Of a DNA stretch of 64,000 nucleotides, positions 34,899 through 42,510 are shown piece after piece. Within the stretch, counting starts at the first letter, position 1; each line of letters opens with the position of its first letter. Location of the stretch: positions 3,720,001 through 3,784,000 of the forward strand of contig NZ_CP182422.1 of the NCBI RefSeq assembly GCF_051903075.1, given 5' to 3'. The DNA comes from Embleya sp051903075. GTDB taxonomy: Bacteria > Actinomycetota > Actinomycetes > Streptomycetales > Streptomycetaceae. The position numbers and the translations under genes are program-made. The notes beneath the pieces are model-generated. The model saw only the letters and a list, made by a program, of their open reading frames with translations, searched no databases and was not told where the DNA came from.

Positions 34899-35498
34899 AT
34901 GACATCGGAAGGCACCGTCCGCCCCGGTGGACGCACTGCCCGGGTACGCGAGGCGGTCCTGCGCGCGGCCGGGGACCTGCTCGCCGAGCGGGGCTTCGCG
35001 GGGCTGGACCTGGCCGAGGTGGCACAGCGCGCCGAGGTCGGCAAGACCACCGTGTACCGGCGCTGGGGCAGCGCCACCGGCCTGGTCGCGGACCTGCTGG
35101 TCGAGATGGCGGACAGTTCGGTGTCGCGCACCGAGACCGGCTCACTGCTCGGCGACCTGCGGACCAACGCACACCTGGTGCGCCGCACGCTGGTGGACGA
35201 GCGCCAGGGCGCTTTGTTTAAGGCGGTGATCGCTGCGGCGACCTGCGACGCACGGACCGCGACGGCGCTGCACGCCTTCTACGCCACGCGGGTGGACGAA
35301 TGGGCGCCCTGCGTGACGGCCGCGATCGAGCGCGGCGAGGCGCCGGTGGGCACCGATCCGCACGAGGTGATCCGGGCGGTGTCGGCGCCGCTGTACTACC
35401 GACTCCTGGCCAGTGGCGACCCGCTCGACGAGGCGAGCGCGGACCGCGCGGCGGCGGCGGCCGAGGCGGCCACCCGGGCGGGGGCGTTCGTGCGGTAG
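34899..35498 (+). CDS. TetR-family repressor of the DHA2 exporter
   Basis: A 199-residue TetR regulator: HTH LDLAEVAQRAEVGKTTVYRRWG, then a TetR_C domain (the SPLYYRLL-like region appears as APLYYRLLASGDP). AGGAG is seven bases before the ATG. With the inverted repeat in the shared promoter it most likely represses both itself and the efflux pump until an inducer binds. Confidence 0.88.
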   Translation: MTSEGTVRPGGRTARVREAVLRAAGDLLAERGFAGLDLAEVAQRAEVGKTTVYRRWGSATGLVADLLVEMADSSVSRTETGSLLGDLRTNAHLVRRTLVDERQGALFKAVIAAATCDARTATALHAFYATRVDEWAPCVTAAIERGEAPVGTDPHEVIRAVSAPLYYRLLASGDPLDEASADRAAAAAEAATRAGAFVR

Positions 35499-35536
35499 CG
35501 GCGGGCCGGCCCGCGGGGTCGTGCCGACCGGGCACG

Positions 35537-35542
35537 TATGGT
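35537..35542 (+). promoter_or_regulatory. Putative leaderless -10 element TATGGT for the LLM oxidoreductase
   Basis: TATGGT is followed by six bases and the ATG at 35549. The gene has no clear ribosome site. Confidence 0.5.
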
Positions 35543-35548
35543 CGATGG

Positions 35549-36436
35549 ATGCGTTTGAGCACTGTGATCCTCCCGATCCACCGTTGGACCGAAGGCCGGA
35601 AGATCTGGCGACAGGCCGAAGACCTGGGCTTCCACGCCGCGTACACCTACGACCACCTGTCGTGGCGCAGCTTCCGGGACCGCACCTGGTTCGGCGCGCT
35701 CCCCACCCTCACCGCCGCCGCGGCGGTCACCGAGCGGCTGCGCCTGGGCACGATGGTCACCTCGCCCAACTTCCGCCACCCGGTGCCCCTCGCCAAGGAC
35801 CTGGCGGCCATCGACGACATCTCCGGCGGCCGGTTGATCGCGGGAGTCGGCGCGGGCGGCAACGGCTTCGACGCCACCGCCCTGGGCGGGCAGCCGTGGA
35901 CCCCGAAGGAGCGCGCGGATCGGCTCGCCGAGTTCGTCCCCCTGCTCGACCGGCTGCTGTCCGAGCCGGCCGTGACCTCCCGGGGCACCTACTACACCGC
36001 CGAGGACGTGCGGATGATCCCCGGCGGCCGGCAGCGGCCCCGGGTACCCATCCATCTCGCGGCCACCGGTCCGCGGGGGATGCGCCTGACCGCCCGGCAC
36101 GGCCAGGGGTGGATCACCTACGGGGACACCCGCGACCCCAAGGGGGTGCCGGCCGAGGTCTGCCCGAAGGTGATCGCCGAGCAACTGGCCCGGCTGTCCG
36201 ACATCTGCGCGAGCGAGGGCCGCGAGCCGGAGGAGCTGGAGCGGGTCCTCCTCCAGGGTTCGACCCTGGAGCGCCCCCTCGACTCGATGGACGCGTTCGT
36301 CGACTATGCGGGGCGCTACCGGGAGCTGGGCATCACGGAGCTGGTGATCCACTGGCCGGTGCCGGACTCGGTCTTCGCCGCTGATCAAGCCCTGTTCGAG
36401 CGCATCGCGCAGGAGGGGCTGCGGCAGCTGGGTTGA
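35549..36436 (+). CDS. LLM-class F420/flavin-dependent oxidoreductase
   Basis: A 295-residue luciferase-like TIM barrel: AYTYDHLSWRSFRDRTWFG, LRLGTMVTSPNFRHPVPLAKD, DISGGRLIAGVGAGGNGFD and RPRVPIHLAATGPRGMRLTA are the cofactor-contacting stretches. Many actinobacterial members use F420 rather than FMN; the sequence alone does not decide. It is leaderless by the TATGGT-six-base spacing. It begins 50 bp after the TetR gene but has its own promoter signal, so it is probably independent. Substrate unknown. Confidence 0.85.
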   Translation: MRLSTVILPIHRWTEGRKIWRQAEDLGFHAAYTYDHLSWRSFRDRTWFGALPTLTAAAAVTERLRLGTMVTSPNFRHPVPLAKDLAAIDDISGGRLIAGVGAGGNGFDATALGGQPWTPKERADRLAEFVPLLDRLLSEPAVTSRGTYYTAEDVRMIPGGRQRPRVPIHLAATGPRGMRLTARHGQGWITYGDTRDPKGVPAEVCPKVIAEQLARLSDICASEGREPEELERVLLQGSTLERPLDSMDAFVDYAGRYRELGITELVIHWPVPDSVFAADQALFERIAQEGLRQLG

Positions 36437-36591
36437 GGTGTTTGTTGGGCGCTTCGCGGCGCCGGCGCGCGGGGCTGCTTGTTGGGCGCTTCGCACCGGC
36501 TCGCGAGGGGTCGGGGGCGCTGACGCGCAACGGGGCGGGCGGGGTGGGGACCGGCGCGAGGGGGGAATCGTTTTCGAGCGAGGATGTACCC

Positions 36592-37395
36592 GTGACCATC
36601 ACGAATCGCCCACGTCTAGTGGCCACCGACCTCGACGGCACCATCGTGCGTGACGACGGGTCCATCTCCGCGCGCACGCTCGCCGCCCTGGAGCTGGTCG
36701 AGTCCTCGGGCGCGGAGGTGGTCTTCGTCACCGGCCGCCCGCCCCGTTGGATGAAGCGCGTCGCGGACGTCACCGGCCACCGCGGGCTGGCCATCTGCGG
36801 CAACGGCGCGGTGGTCTACGACCTGCGCAGCGAGCGAGTGGTGGGCACCCACACGATGGACGTCACCGCCGCGCGCAAGGTCAGCCGGCTGTTGCGCGAG
36901 GCGGTGCCCGACGTCAGCTTCGCCGTGGAGACCGAGACCGGCTTCATGCACGAGCCGACCTATCCCGCGCTCGAACGCGACGTGTCGATCGTGCACGCGG
37001 TGGGCCCGGTCGAGGAGTTGCTGACCGGCCCGGTGCTCAAGCTGCTCGCCCGACACCACAGCCTCGACCCCGACGTGTTCCTCGCGCTGGCCCGCGACCG
37101 GGCCGGAGCGTACGCGGAGTTCACCCACTCTTCCTCGATCGCTCTCGTGGAGATCAGTGCCCTCGGCATCAGCAAGGCCAGTACCCTGGCCTGGTTCTGC
37201 GCGCAGCGCGGTATCCGGACCGAGGACGTGGTGGCGTTCGGCGACATGCCCAACGACCTGCCGCTGCTCGCCTGGGCCGGACAGGCGTACGCCGTCGCCA
37301 ACGCACATCCCGACGTACTGGCGGCGGTGACCCGGCATACCGGGAGCAATCAGGACGACGGCGTGGCCGAGGTATTGGAAAAGTTGTTCGGCTGA
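36592..37395 (+). CDS. HAD-superfamily (Cof-type) phosphatase
   Basis: A 267-residue HAD IIB phosphatase: VATDLDGTIV, VVFVTGRPPRWM, the lysine in LGISKASTL and VAFGDMPNDLPLLAW. Paralogue of the enzyme after serS. GTG 36592 is chosen because the family N-terminus starts there and AGG lies about eight bases upstream; the longer frame from 36433 is a Gly/Arg-rich non-family extension. That upstream stretch carries a 16-bp direct repeat (TTGTTGGGCGCTTCGC at 36442 and 36479). Confidence 0.85.
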   Translation: MTITNRPRLVATDLDGTIVRDDGSISARTLAALELVESSGAEVVFVTGRPPRWMKRVADVTGHRGLAICGNGAVVYDLRSERVVGTHTMDVTAARKVSRLLREAVPDVSFAVETETGFMHEPTYPALERDVSIVHAVGPVEELLTGPVLKLLARHHSLDPDVFLALARDRAGAYAEFTHSSSIALVEISALGISKASTLAWFCAQRGIRTEDVVAFGDMPNDLPLLAWAGQAYAVANAHPDVLAAVTRHTGSNQDDGVAEVLEKLFG

Positions 37396-37516
37396 GAGGG
37401 CGGCATGGCGGCCGGTTTCGGTGTACGGACCAACCGGCTCCACGAACGCGTGACGCCGGGGCCACGCTTACGCGTGAAGGTTGCACAGAGTAGTTACCTG
37501 ATTGCTTTCCGTAACA

Positions 37517-37522
37517 TAGATT
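37517..37522 (+). promoter_or_regulatory. Putative leaderless promoter TTACCT-N17-TAGATT for the APH-fold gene
   Basis: TAGATT is followed by GACGCC and the GTG at 37529. TTACCT at 37494-37499, 17 bases upstream, is a plausible -35. A GTTAC/GTAAC inverted pair (37493-37497, 37511-37515) brackets the spacer and may be an operator. Confidence 0.5.
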
Positions 37523-37528
37523 GACGCC

Positions 37529-38539
37529 GTGTATTCCCCCTCCCGGCCAGGGTCCCCACTGGCTGTGACGATCGACCGCTATCGGGTCGGCCAGGCTCTC
37601 TCGTTCCGGCCCATCGCCGAGGGCCTGCTCAACCGAGGCTACGAGGTCGTCACCACCAGGGGACGCTGGTTTCTCAAGCACTATCTGGACCAACGACCCG
37701 ACACGATCCGGTTCCAGCACCGGACCACGCAGCGGCTCGCCGCCTGCGGCATACCCGCGATCGCGCCGGTGACCGACCGGCGCGGGCGCACCGTACTGTC
37801 CTCGCGCGGCCGCTGGTTCGCCCTGTATCCGTGGGTGGACGGCATCCATCGGCGCGGCGCCGACCTCGACGCCCGGGGGTGTGCGCGGGTGGGCGCGCTG
37901 CTCGGCGGCGTACACGTCACGCTGCCGCGCCTGCTGCCTCCCATCCAGCAGCCGCTCCTCGTCCCCACCGCCGACCCGCACGAATCCCTGGCCACCATCG
38001 AGCGCCTGCTCACCAGGATCCGGGCCCGACCCGAGAGCGACTCCTTCGACCGGCTCGCCGAACTGCGCCTGATCGAGCGGCGCGCACTGCTGCTGCGGCA
38101 CGCGCACCGGCGACCGCGCGACCACGACGCACCGCATACGGGCTACGTGCACGGCGACTTCCACCCGCTCAACGTGCTCTATCAGGGCAACGACCCGGTG
38201 GCGATCATCGACTGGGACCGGCTCGCCGCGCTGCCCCACACCGAGGAACTGGTCCGGGCCGCGCTGATCTTCTTCACCGACCGCATCTCGGGCACGCTCG
38301 ACCTCGACCGGGTGCGCGGCTTCGTCGCCGGATACCGGGCGATTCTGGACCCGGGGCCGACCCAACTCGCCGCCGCCGTGCACCGGTTGTGGTGGGAGCG
38401 GCTGAACGACTTCTGGATGCTCACCCGGCACTACCTCGAACACGACCCGCGCTGTGCCCCGTTGTTTCCCGCCTCCGCCGCGCTGATCGTGTGGTGGACG
38501 ATGGCCTACGACGAGGTGCTGGAAGCCTTCCTGGGCTGA
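37529..38539 (+). CDS. APH/CotS-like phosphotransferase family protein
   Basis: A 336-residue kinase-fold protein: N-lobe with EVVTTRGRWFLKHYL (Lys for ATP), catalytic loop GYVHGDFHPLNVLY and the metal-binding DWDR in VAIIDWDRLAALP. The family includes aminoglycoside and homoserine kinases and spore-coat CotS proteins. Nothing in the context identifies the substrate. GTG 37529 lies six bases after TAGATT, so the message is probably leaderless. It ends before a large bidirectional terminator. Confidence 0.8.
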   Translation: MYSPSRPGSPLAVTIDRYRVGQALSFRPIAEGLLNRGYEVVTTRGRWFLKHYLDQRPDTIRFQHRTTQRLAACGIPAIAPVTDRRGRTVLSSRGRWFALYPWVDGIHRRGADLDARGCARVGALLGGVHVTLPRLLPPIQQPLLVPTADPHESLATIERLLTRIRARPESDSFDRLAELRLIERRALLLRHAHRRPRDHDAPHTGYVHGDFHPLNVLYQGNDPVAIIDWDRLAALPHTEELVRAALIFFTDRISGTLDLDRVRGFVAGYRAILDPGPTQLAAAVHRLWWERLNDFWMLTRHYLEHDPRCAPLFPASAALIVWWTMAYDEVLEAFLG

Positions 38540-38559
38540 GCGGCCGGGCGGCGCCCTTC

Positions 38560-38620
38560 CCGAAAGCCGAGAACCCGCGCGGATCACCGATCATGATCCG
38601 CGCGGGTTCCGGGCTTTCGG
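38560..38620. terminator. Large bidirectional terminator
   Basis: A 61-nt interrupted palindrome: CCGAAAGCC at 38560-38568 pairs with GGCTTTCGG at 38612-38620, and between them AACCCGCGCGGATCA pairs with TGATCCGCGCGGGTT. It separates the convergent APH-fold and Ser/Thr kinase genes and ends four bases before the latter's stop. Confidence 0.85.
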
Positions 38621-38623
38621 ACC

Positions 38624-40198
38624 TCAGTTGGTGGTACCACCGGTCGCCGGCGGCGGCGAATTCCCGCTGGAGGAACCGCCCTTGGGATCGCCACCGGACG
38701 GTGCGGAGGCCGACGAGGTCGGCTCGCCGGTCTTCGACGGCTTGGTGGGCGGCGGCGAACTCGGCGCGTGGGTCTGCCCCGACGAGGCCCCGCCCGGATC
38801 GCGCCACGTGCTCGTCGGCGTCGAGGTGCTCCGCGAGGTCTGCTGCGGGCTGCTCGGCGGCGTGCTCGCGGTCGACTTGTTGTTGGTGTCCGGAGTGGTG
38901 CCGACCGACGCCGCCGGTTGCCCGCCTTCGCCGCCGGTGGTCTGGCCGCTCTGCTTCTCGTCAGTCTTCGACGGACTGTCGCCGCCGCCCGGCCATCCCT
39001 TGGCCAGGAACACCGCGCCGATCGCGATCAGGACCACCGCGAGCGCGGCTACCAGGTAGAGCGGCAGCTTGCGCTTGGGCCGCTCCGACGCGGGCGTCAC
39101 GATCGGCAGTTGCCCGGTGCCGCCGTCGTTGGCGCCCGGTTGTTGCCCGCCGCCCGGCGGCCGGCCCGCCAACGGCGGCATCGCCGCGGTGGCCTCGGTC
39201 GATCCGGTCTGCGGCGACACCGCCGTCGCCCCGGGGGCCACCTGGCTCCACGAGCCGAACTCGGGCCGCTGACCCTGCTGGGTCGGCACCCGCGGCGGAA
39301 CCGCCACCGACACCTGCTGACCGGCCAGCGCGCGGCGGATGTCCATCCGCATCTCGTCGGCCGTCTGGTAACGATCGTCGGGGTTCTTGGCCAGCGCCTT
39401 CAACGCGATCGCGTCCAGGTGCGGCGGCACGCGCGGATCCATCATCGACGGCGGACGCGGATCGTCCTGCACGTGCTGGTACACCACCGACAGCGGGGTA
39501 TCCCCGTTGAACGGCGGACGCAGCGCCAGCAGTTCGTAGAGCAGGCAACCGCTGGAGTACAGGTCGCTGCGCGCGTCGACGGTCCGGCCCAGGGCCTGTT
39601 CCGGCGACAGGTACTGCGGCGTGCCCATCACCATGCCGGTCTGAGTCATCGTGGTCGCCGCGCTGTGCATCGCGCGGGCGATCCCGAAGTCCATCACCTT
39701 GACCGCGCCCGAGTTGGTGATGATCACGTTCGCGGGCTTGATGTCGCGGTGGATGATGCCGTGGCGGTGGCTGTACTCCAGCGCCTCCAGGATCCCCTCG
39801 GTGACCCGCAGCGCCTGTTCCAGCGGTATCGGGTTGCCTTCGCCGAGCAGTTCCCGGACGGTGCGACCCTCGACGCACTCCATCACGATGAACGGCACCA
39901 ACTCGTCGCCGACCCGGTCCTCGCCGGTGTCGTAGACGGACACGATCGCGGGGTGGTTCAGCGACGCGGCGTTTTGCGCCTCGCGGCCGAATCGCGAGCG
40001 GGCGACCGGGTCCTGGGCCAGGTCCGGGCGCAGCGTCTTGACCGCGACCGTACGGCCGAGCCGCACGTCGTGGGCCATCAGCACCTCGGCCATGCCGCCT
40101 CGACCGAGCTGGCGACCGAGTTCGTAGCGGCCGGATCCGACCGTCTTCACCTGTGTGCCGGACGCCTCGCGGTCGTCCGGTCCCTGCGGCGCGGTCAT
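38624..40198 (-). CDS. Transmembrane Ser/Thr protein kinase (PknB-like)
   Basis: A 524-residue Hanks-type kinase. The kinase domain (about residues 25-290) has the glycine loop GRGGMAEVLMA, VAVKTLRPDL, catalytic HRDIKPANVI, and DFGIARA with activation-loop threonines (TTMTQTGMVMGTPQYLSPEQ). A juxtamembrane Pro/Gly/Gln-rich region leads to one helix (about 375-395, LVAALAVVLIAIGAVFLA) and a Ser/Thr/Pro-rich extracellular tail with no PASTA repeats. ATG 40198 has GAGGAG upstream; the frame to 40342 is not supported. It probably senses an envelope signal. A second kinase gene lies upstream. Confidence 0.88.
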   Translation of the reverse strand: MTAPQGPDDREASGTQVKTVGSGRYELGRQLGRGGMAEVLMAHDVRLGRTVAVKTLRPDLAQDPVARSRFGREAQNAASLNHPAIVSVYDTGEDRVGDELVPFIVMECVEGRTVRELLGEGNPIPLEQALRVTEGILEALEYSHRHGIIHRDIKPANVIITNSGAVKVMDFGIARAMHSAATTMTQTGMVMGTPQYLSPEQALGRTVDARSDLYSSGCLLYELLALRPPFNGDTPLSVVYQHVQDDPRPPSMMDPRVPPHLDAIALKALAKNPDDRYQTADEMRMDIRRALAGQQVSVAVPPRVPTQQGQRPEFGSWSQVAPGATAVSPQTGSTEATAAMPPLAGRPPGGGQQPGANDGGTGQLPIVTPASERPKRKLPLYLVAALAVVLIAIGAVFLAKGWPGGGDSPSKTDEKQSGQTTGGEGGQPAASVGTTPDTNNKSTASTPPSSPQQTSRSTSTPTSTWRDPGGASSGQTHAPSSPPPTKPSKTGEPTSSASAPSGGDPKGGSSSGNSPPPATGGTTN

Positions 40199-40586
40199 CG
40201 CTCCTCGCCCTGCGCGTCGGGGCGACCCGCTCGGGGGCGCCGAACTGTGGCGATGCGGTCCGCCGCGAGCAGGGGGGAGCGGAAAACACCACGGGAGCGG
40301 GGGAGCACGACGGTTCCAACGATCGGCCGGCCACAAAGGCACGCCGTCTCGGGCGTCGGGGTTGTGACCGGGGACTCGGCGATCATCCTCGACAGTCCCC
40401 TCACGTGGCGCCGGGTCTGGGGCCCGCGCCCATGTGCTGATGAAATGTGGTGCATCCTCGCGTCAAGTCCCGAAACGATACCGGGATCGGCGGTACTCCG
40501 GTGCGGAGAGGCCATGGTAACGGGATTCCGGATTCCCGGCCGAGGGCTTCCGTGGGCCGGACGACCCGCTCGGCGCGGCGCCGGGT
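40199..40586. other. 388-bp intergenic region between two kinase genes
   Basis: No convincing gene, RNA or repeat is visible. It must contain the promoter of the 38624-40198 kinase gene; the ribosome site GAGGAG is near its left end. Short open frames here are shadows with no family features. Confidence 0.5.
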
Positions 40587-41732
40587 TCAGCGCAACATCA
40601 GGATGGACGCGAGCACGGCCAGTACGCCGAGCACCGTCGCCGCGAACGCGGCACCGGCGCCGGCCCGGCGACCGTGCCCGCCCGGAGCGCTGTGCGCGCC
40701 CGCCGAACGGGCCCGCGGCCCGAATCCGGACAACACCCGCGCCCACGGCGGCCCGCCGATCGGCGGGCGGCCCGGGCGGTGCCCCATCGGCGCGGGCGTC
40801 GGTGCCGGCCCCGGCCCGGCCGGCGGCGGGCCGCCCGCGCCGTACAGGACCGAGTCCCAGACGTTCTCCGGCAGGATCCGCCGCACCGACTCGCGCATCC
40901 GCCCGGCGGTGTCGAAGCGCAGGTGCGGGTCCTTGCGCAGCGCGTGCAGCACCAGATCGTCGACCGCTCCGGGCAGGTCCGGGCGGTACGCCGACGGCGG
41001 GGTCGGGTCCTCGCGCATGTGCCGGTAGGCGATGTGCACCGCGGTACCGCCGTCGAACGGCGGCACGCCGACCAGCAGCTCGTGCAGCAGACAGCCCACC
41101 GAGTACAGGTCGCTGCGGGTGGAGGCGGGATGCCCGAACGCCTGCTCGGGCGAGAAGTATTGCGGGGTGCCCATGATCCGACCGGGGTCGGTCAGCGCGC
41201 CGTCGGTGACGAACAGGGCGCGGGCGATGCCGAAGTCCATCACCTTGACCGCGCCGTCCGGGGTGATCATCACGTTGACCGGCTTGATGTCGCGATGCAC
41301 CAGGCCGCGATCGTGGCTGTACTCCAGCGCGTCGAGCACCTTGGCGGTGATCGCGAGCGCGCGCGGCCAGGGCACCGGGCCGTGCGCCTCCAGCAGGTCG
41401 CGCAGGGTGATCCCGCGCACCAGCTCCATCACGATCCACGGCACCAGGACCCCGTCCTCGCCGGGGTCGGCACCGGTGTCGAACACGCGGACGATGGTGG
41501 GATGGTCCAGCCCGGCCGCGTGCTCGGCCTCGCGGGCGAAGCGCGAACGCGCGACGGTGTCCTCGGCCAGGTCGCTGCGCAGCCGTTTGACCGCGACGAG
41601 CCGGTCGAGCACCAGGTCGTGCGCCTCGTGCACCACGGCCATCCCGCCGCCGCCGATCCGCCGTCCGGTGCGATACCGCCCGCCACCGAAGACGCGCCCG
41701 CTCGCCCGAGCCGGGTCCCCCGAAACGGTCAC
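40587..41732 (-). CDS. Transmembrane Ser/Thr protein kinase
   Basis: A Hanks-type kinase of about 381 residues: glycine loop GGGGMAVVHEA, VAVKRLRSDL, HRDIKPVNVM, DFGIARALF and MGTPQYFSPEQ, close in sequence to the kinase downstream. A Pro/Gly-rich linker is followed by a C-terminal membrane helix (FAATVLGVLAVLASILML) ending two residues from the C-terminus, so it is tail-anchored and has no extracellular sensor. GTG 41732 has GGAGGG about 11 bases upstream; GTG 41750 is the alternative start. It probably relays signals from the cytoplasm or partner kinases. Confidence 0.87.
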   Translation of the reverse strand: MTVSGDPARASGRVFGGGRYRTGRRIGGGGMAVVHEAHDLVLDRLVAVKRLRSDLAEDTVARSRFAREAEHAAGLDHPTIVRVFDTGADPGEDGVLVPWIVMELVRGITLRDLLEAHGPVPWPRALAITAKVLDALEYSHDRGLVHRDIKPVNVMITPDGAVKVMDFGIARALFVTDGALTDPGRIMGTPQYFSPEQAFGHPASTRSDLYSVGCLLHELLVGVPPFDGGTAVHIAYRHMREDPTPPSAYRPDLPGAVDDLVLHALRKDPHLRFDTAGRMRESVRRILPENVWDSVLYGAGGPPPAGPGPAPTPAPMGHRPGRPPIGGPPWARVLSGFGPRARSAGAHSAPGGHGRRAGAGAAFAATVLGVLAVLASILMLR

Positions 41733-41897
41733 CGTCAGGCCGCCCTCCACGCTTCACGACTCGGGCACGACGCCCCCGCGAGTCGACCTACCGAACAGCG
41801 CTCCCGTCGTACCGCCGACAGCCTGTCAGAGACCCGACGCGAGCGCACCGGGGCAGCGCCGGGCAGGCGCCGCCCCGATCCGCCCCGCGAGGACGGG

Positions 41898-41920
41898 CGT
41901 CCGGATTCGTCGTCCGGACG
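41898..41920 (-). terminator. Hairpin downstream of bpa
   Basis: CGTCCGGA-N7-TCCGGACG, an 8-bp perfect stem 30 bp after the bpa stop codon. Confidence 0.45.
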
Positions 41921-41949
41921 ATCCCGAGGGCCCCGGACGATGCCGAAGG

Positions 41950-42483
41950 CTAGAGATACGGACCCGACTGGGTGTGCGGCGGCTCGCCCTGTCCCCCGGG
42001 TCCCACGCCGGGCGGCAGCGCCCGACGCATCGTCTCCAGCTGTGCGCGCGCCGCCATCTGCTGGGCGAACAGCGCGGTCTGGATGCCGTGGAACAGCCCT
42101 TCGAGCCATCCCACCAATTGTGCCTGCGCGATCCGCAGCTCGGATTCGCTGGGCACCGAGTCGTGGGTGAACGGAAGCGACAGGCGCTCCAGCTCCTCGA
42201 CCAGTTCCGGGGCGAGCCCCTTCTCCAGTTCCTTGATCGAGCTGGCGTGGATCTCCTTCAGGCGCACCCGGCTCGCCTCGTCGAGGGGGGCCGCGCGCAC
42301 CTCCTCGAGGAGCTGCTTGATCATGCTTCCGATGCGCATGACCTTCGCGGGCTGTTCCACCATGTCGGTCACCGCGAGTTCACCGCCCTCTTCACCGAGG
42401 CCGCCGCCGAGCGCCATGCCATCCGGCCCGACGATCACCACCTGCGGGTTCTCACCATTCGCTTCGCTGTTCGGCGTATCCAT
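41950..42483 (-). CDS. bpa: Bacterial proteasome activator (Bpa/PafE, DUF2587)
   Basis: A 177-residue DUF2587 protein. Bpa forms an ATP-independent dodecameric ring that docks on the 20S proteasome and opens its gate. The helical core is visible (MRIGSMIKQLLEEVRAAPLDEASRVRL, ELRIAQAQLVGWLEGLFHGIQTALFAQQM; shown in pieces). The C-terminus ends SGPYL; the mycobacterial docking tail is GQYL, so the penultimate Tyr-Leu is kept but Gln is Pro. ATG 42483 is seven bases after TAGGAT, suggesting a leaderless start; ATG 42492 would overlap that box. It is upstream of two Ser/Thr kinase genes on the same strand. Confidence 0.88.
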   Translation of the reverse strand: MDTPNSEANGENPQVVIVGPDGMALGGGLGEEGGELAVTDMVEQPAKVMRIGSMIKQLLEEVRAAPLDEASRVRLKEIHASSIKELEKGLAPELVEELERLSLPFTHDSVPSESELRIAQAQLVGWLEGLFHGIQTALFAQQMAARAQLETMRRALPPGVGPGGQGEPPHTQSGPYL

Positions 42484-42490
42484 GCATCTC

Positions 42491-42496
42491 ATCCTA
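42491..42496 (-). promoter_or_regulatory. Putative -10 element TAGGAT for bpa
   Basis: TAGGAT is followed by seven bases (GAGATGC) and ATG 42483, indicating a leaderless or near-leaderless message. Confidence 0.45.
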
Positions 42497-42510
42497 GGAG
42501 CGCCGGAGGG

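Noticed and set aside
36442..36494. 16-bp direct repeat TTGTTGGGCGCTTCGC as an insertion footprint
   Set aside because: Two copies 37 bp apart with nothing IS-like between them; more likely a small local duplication.
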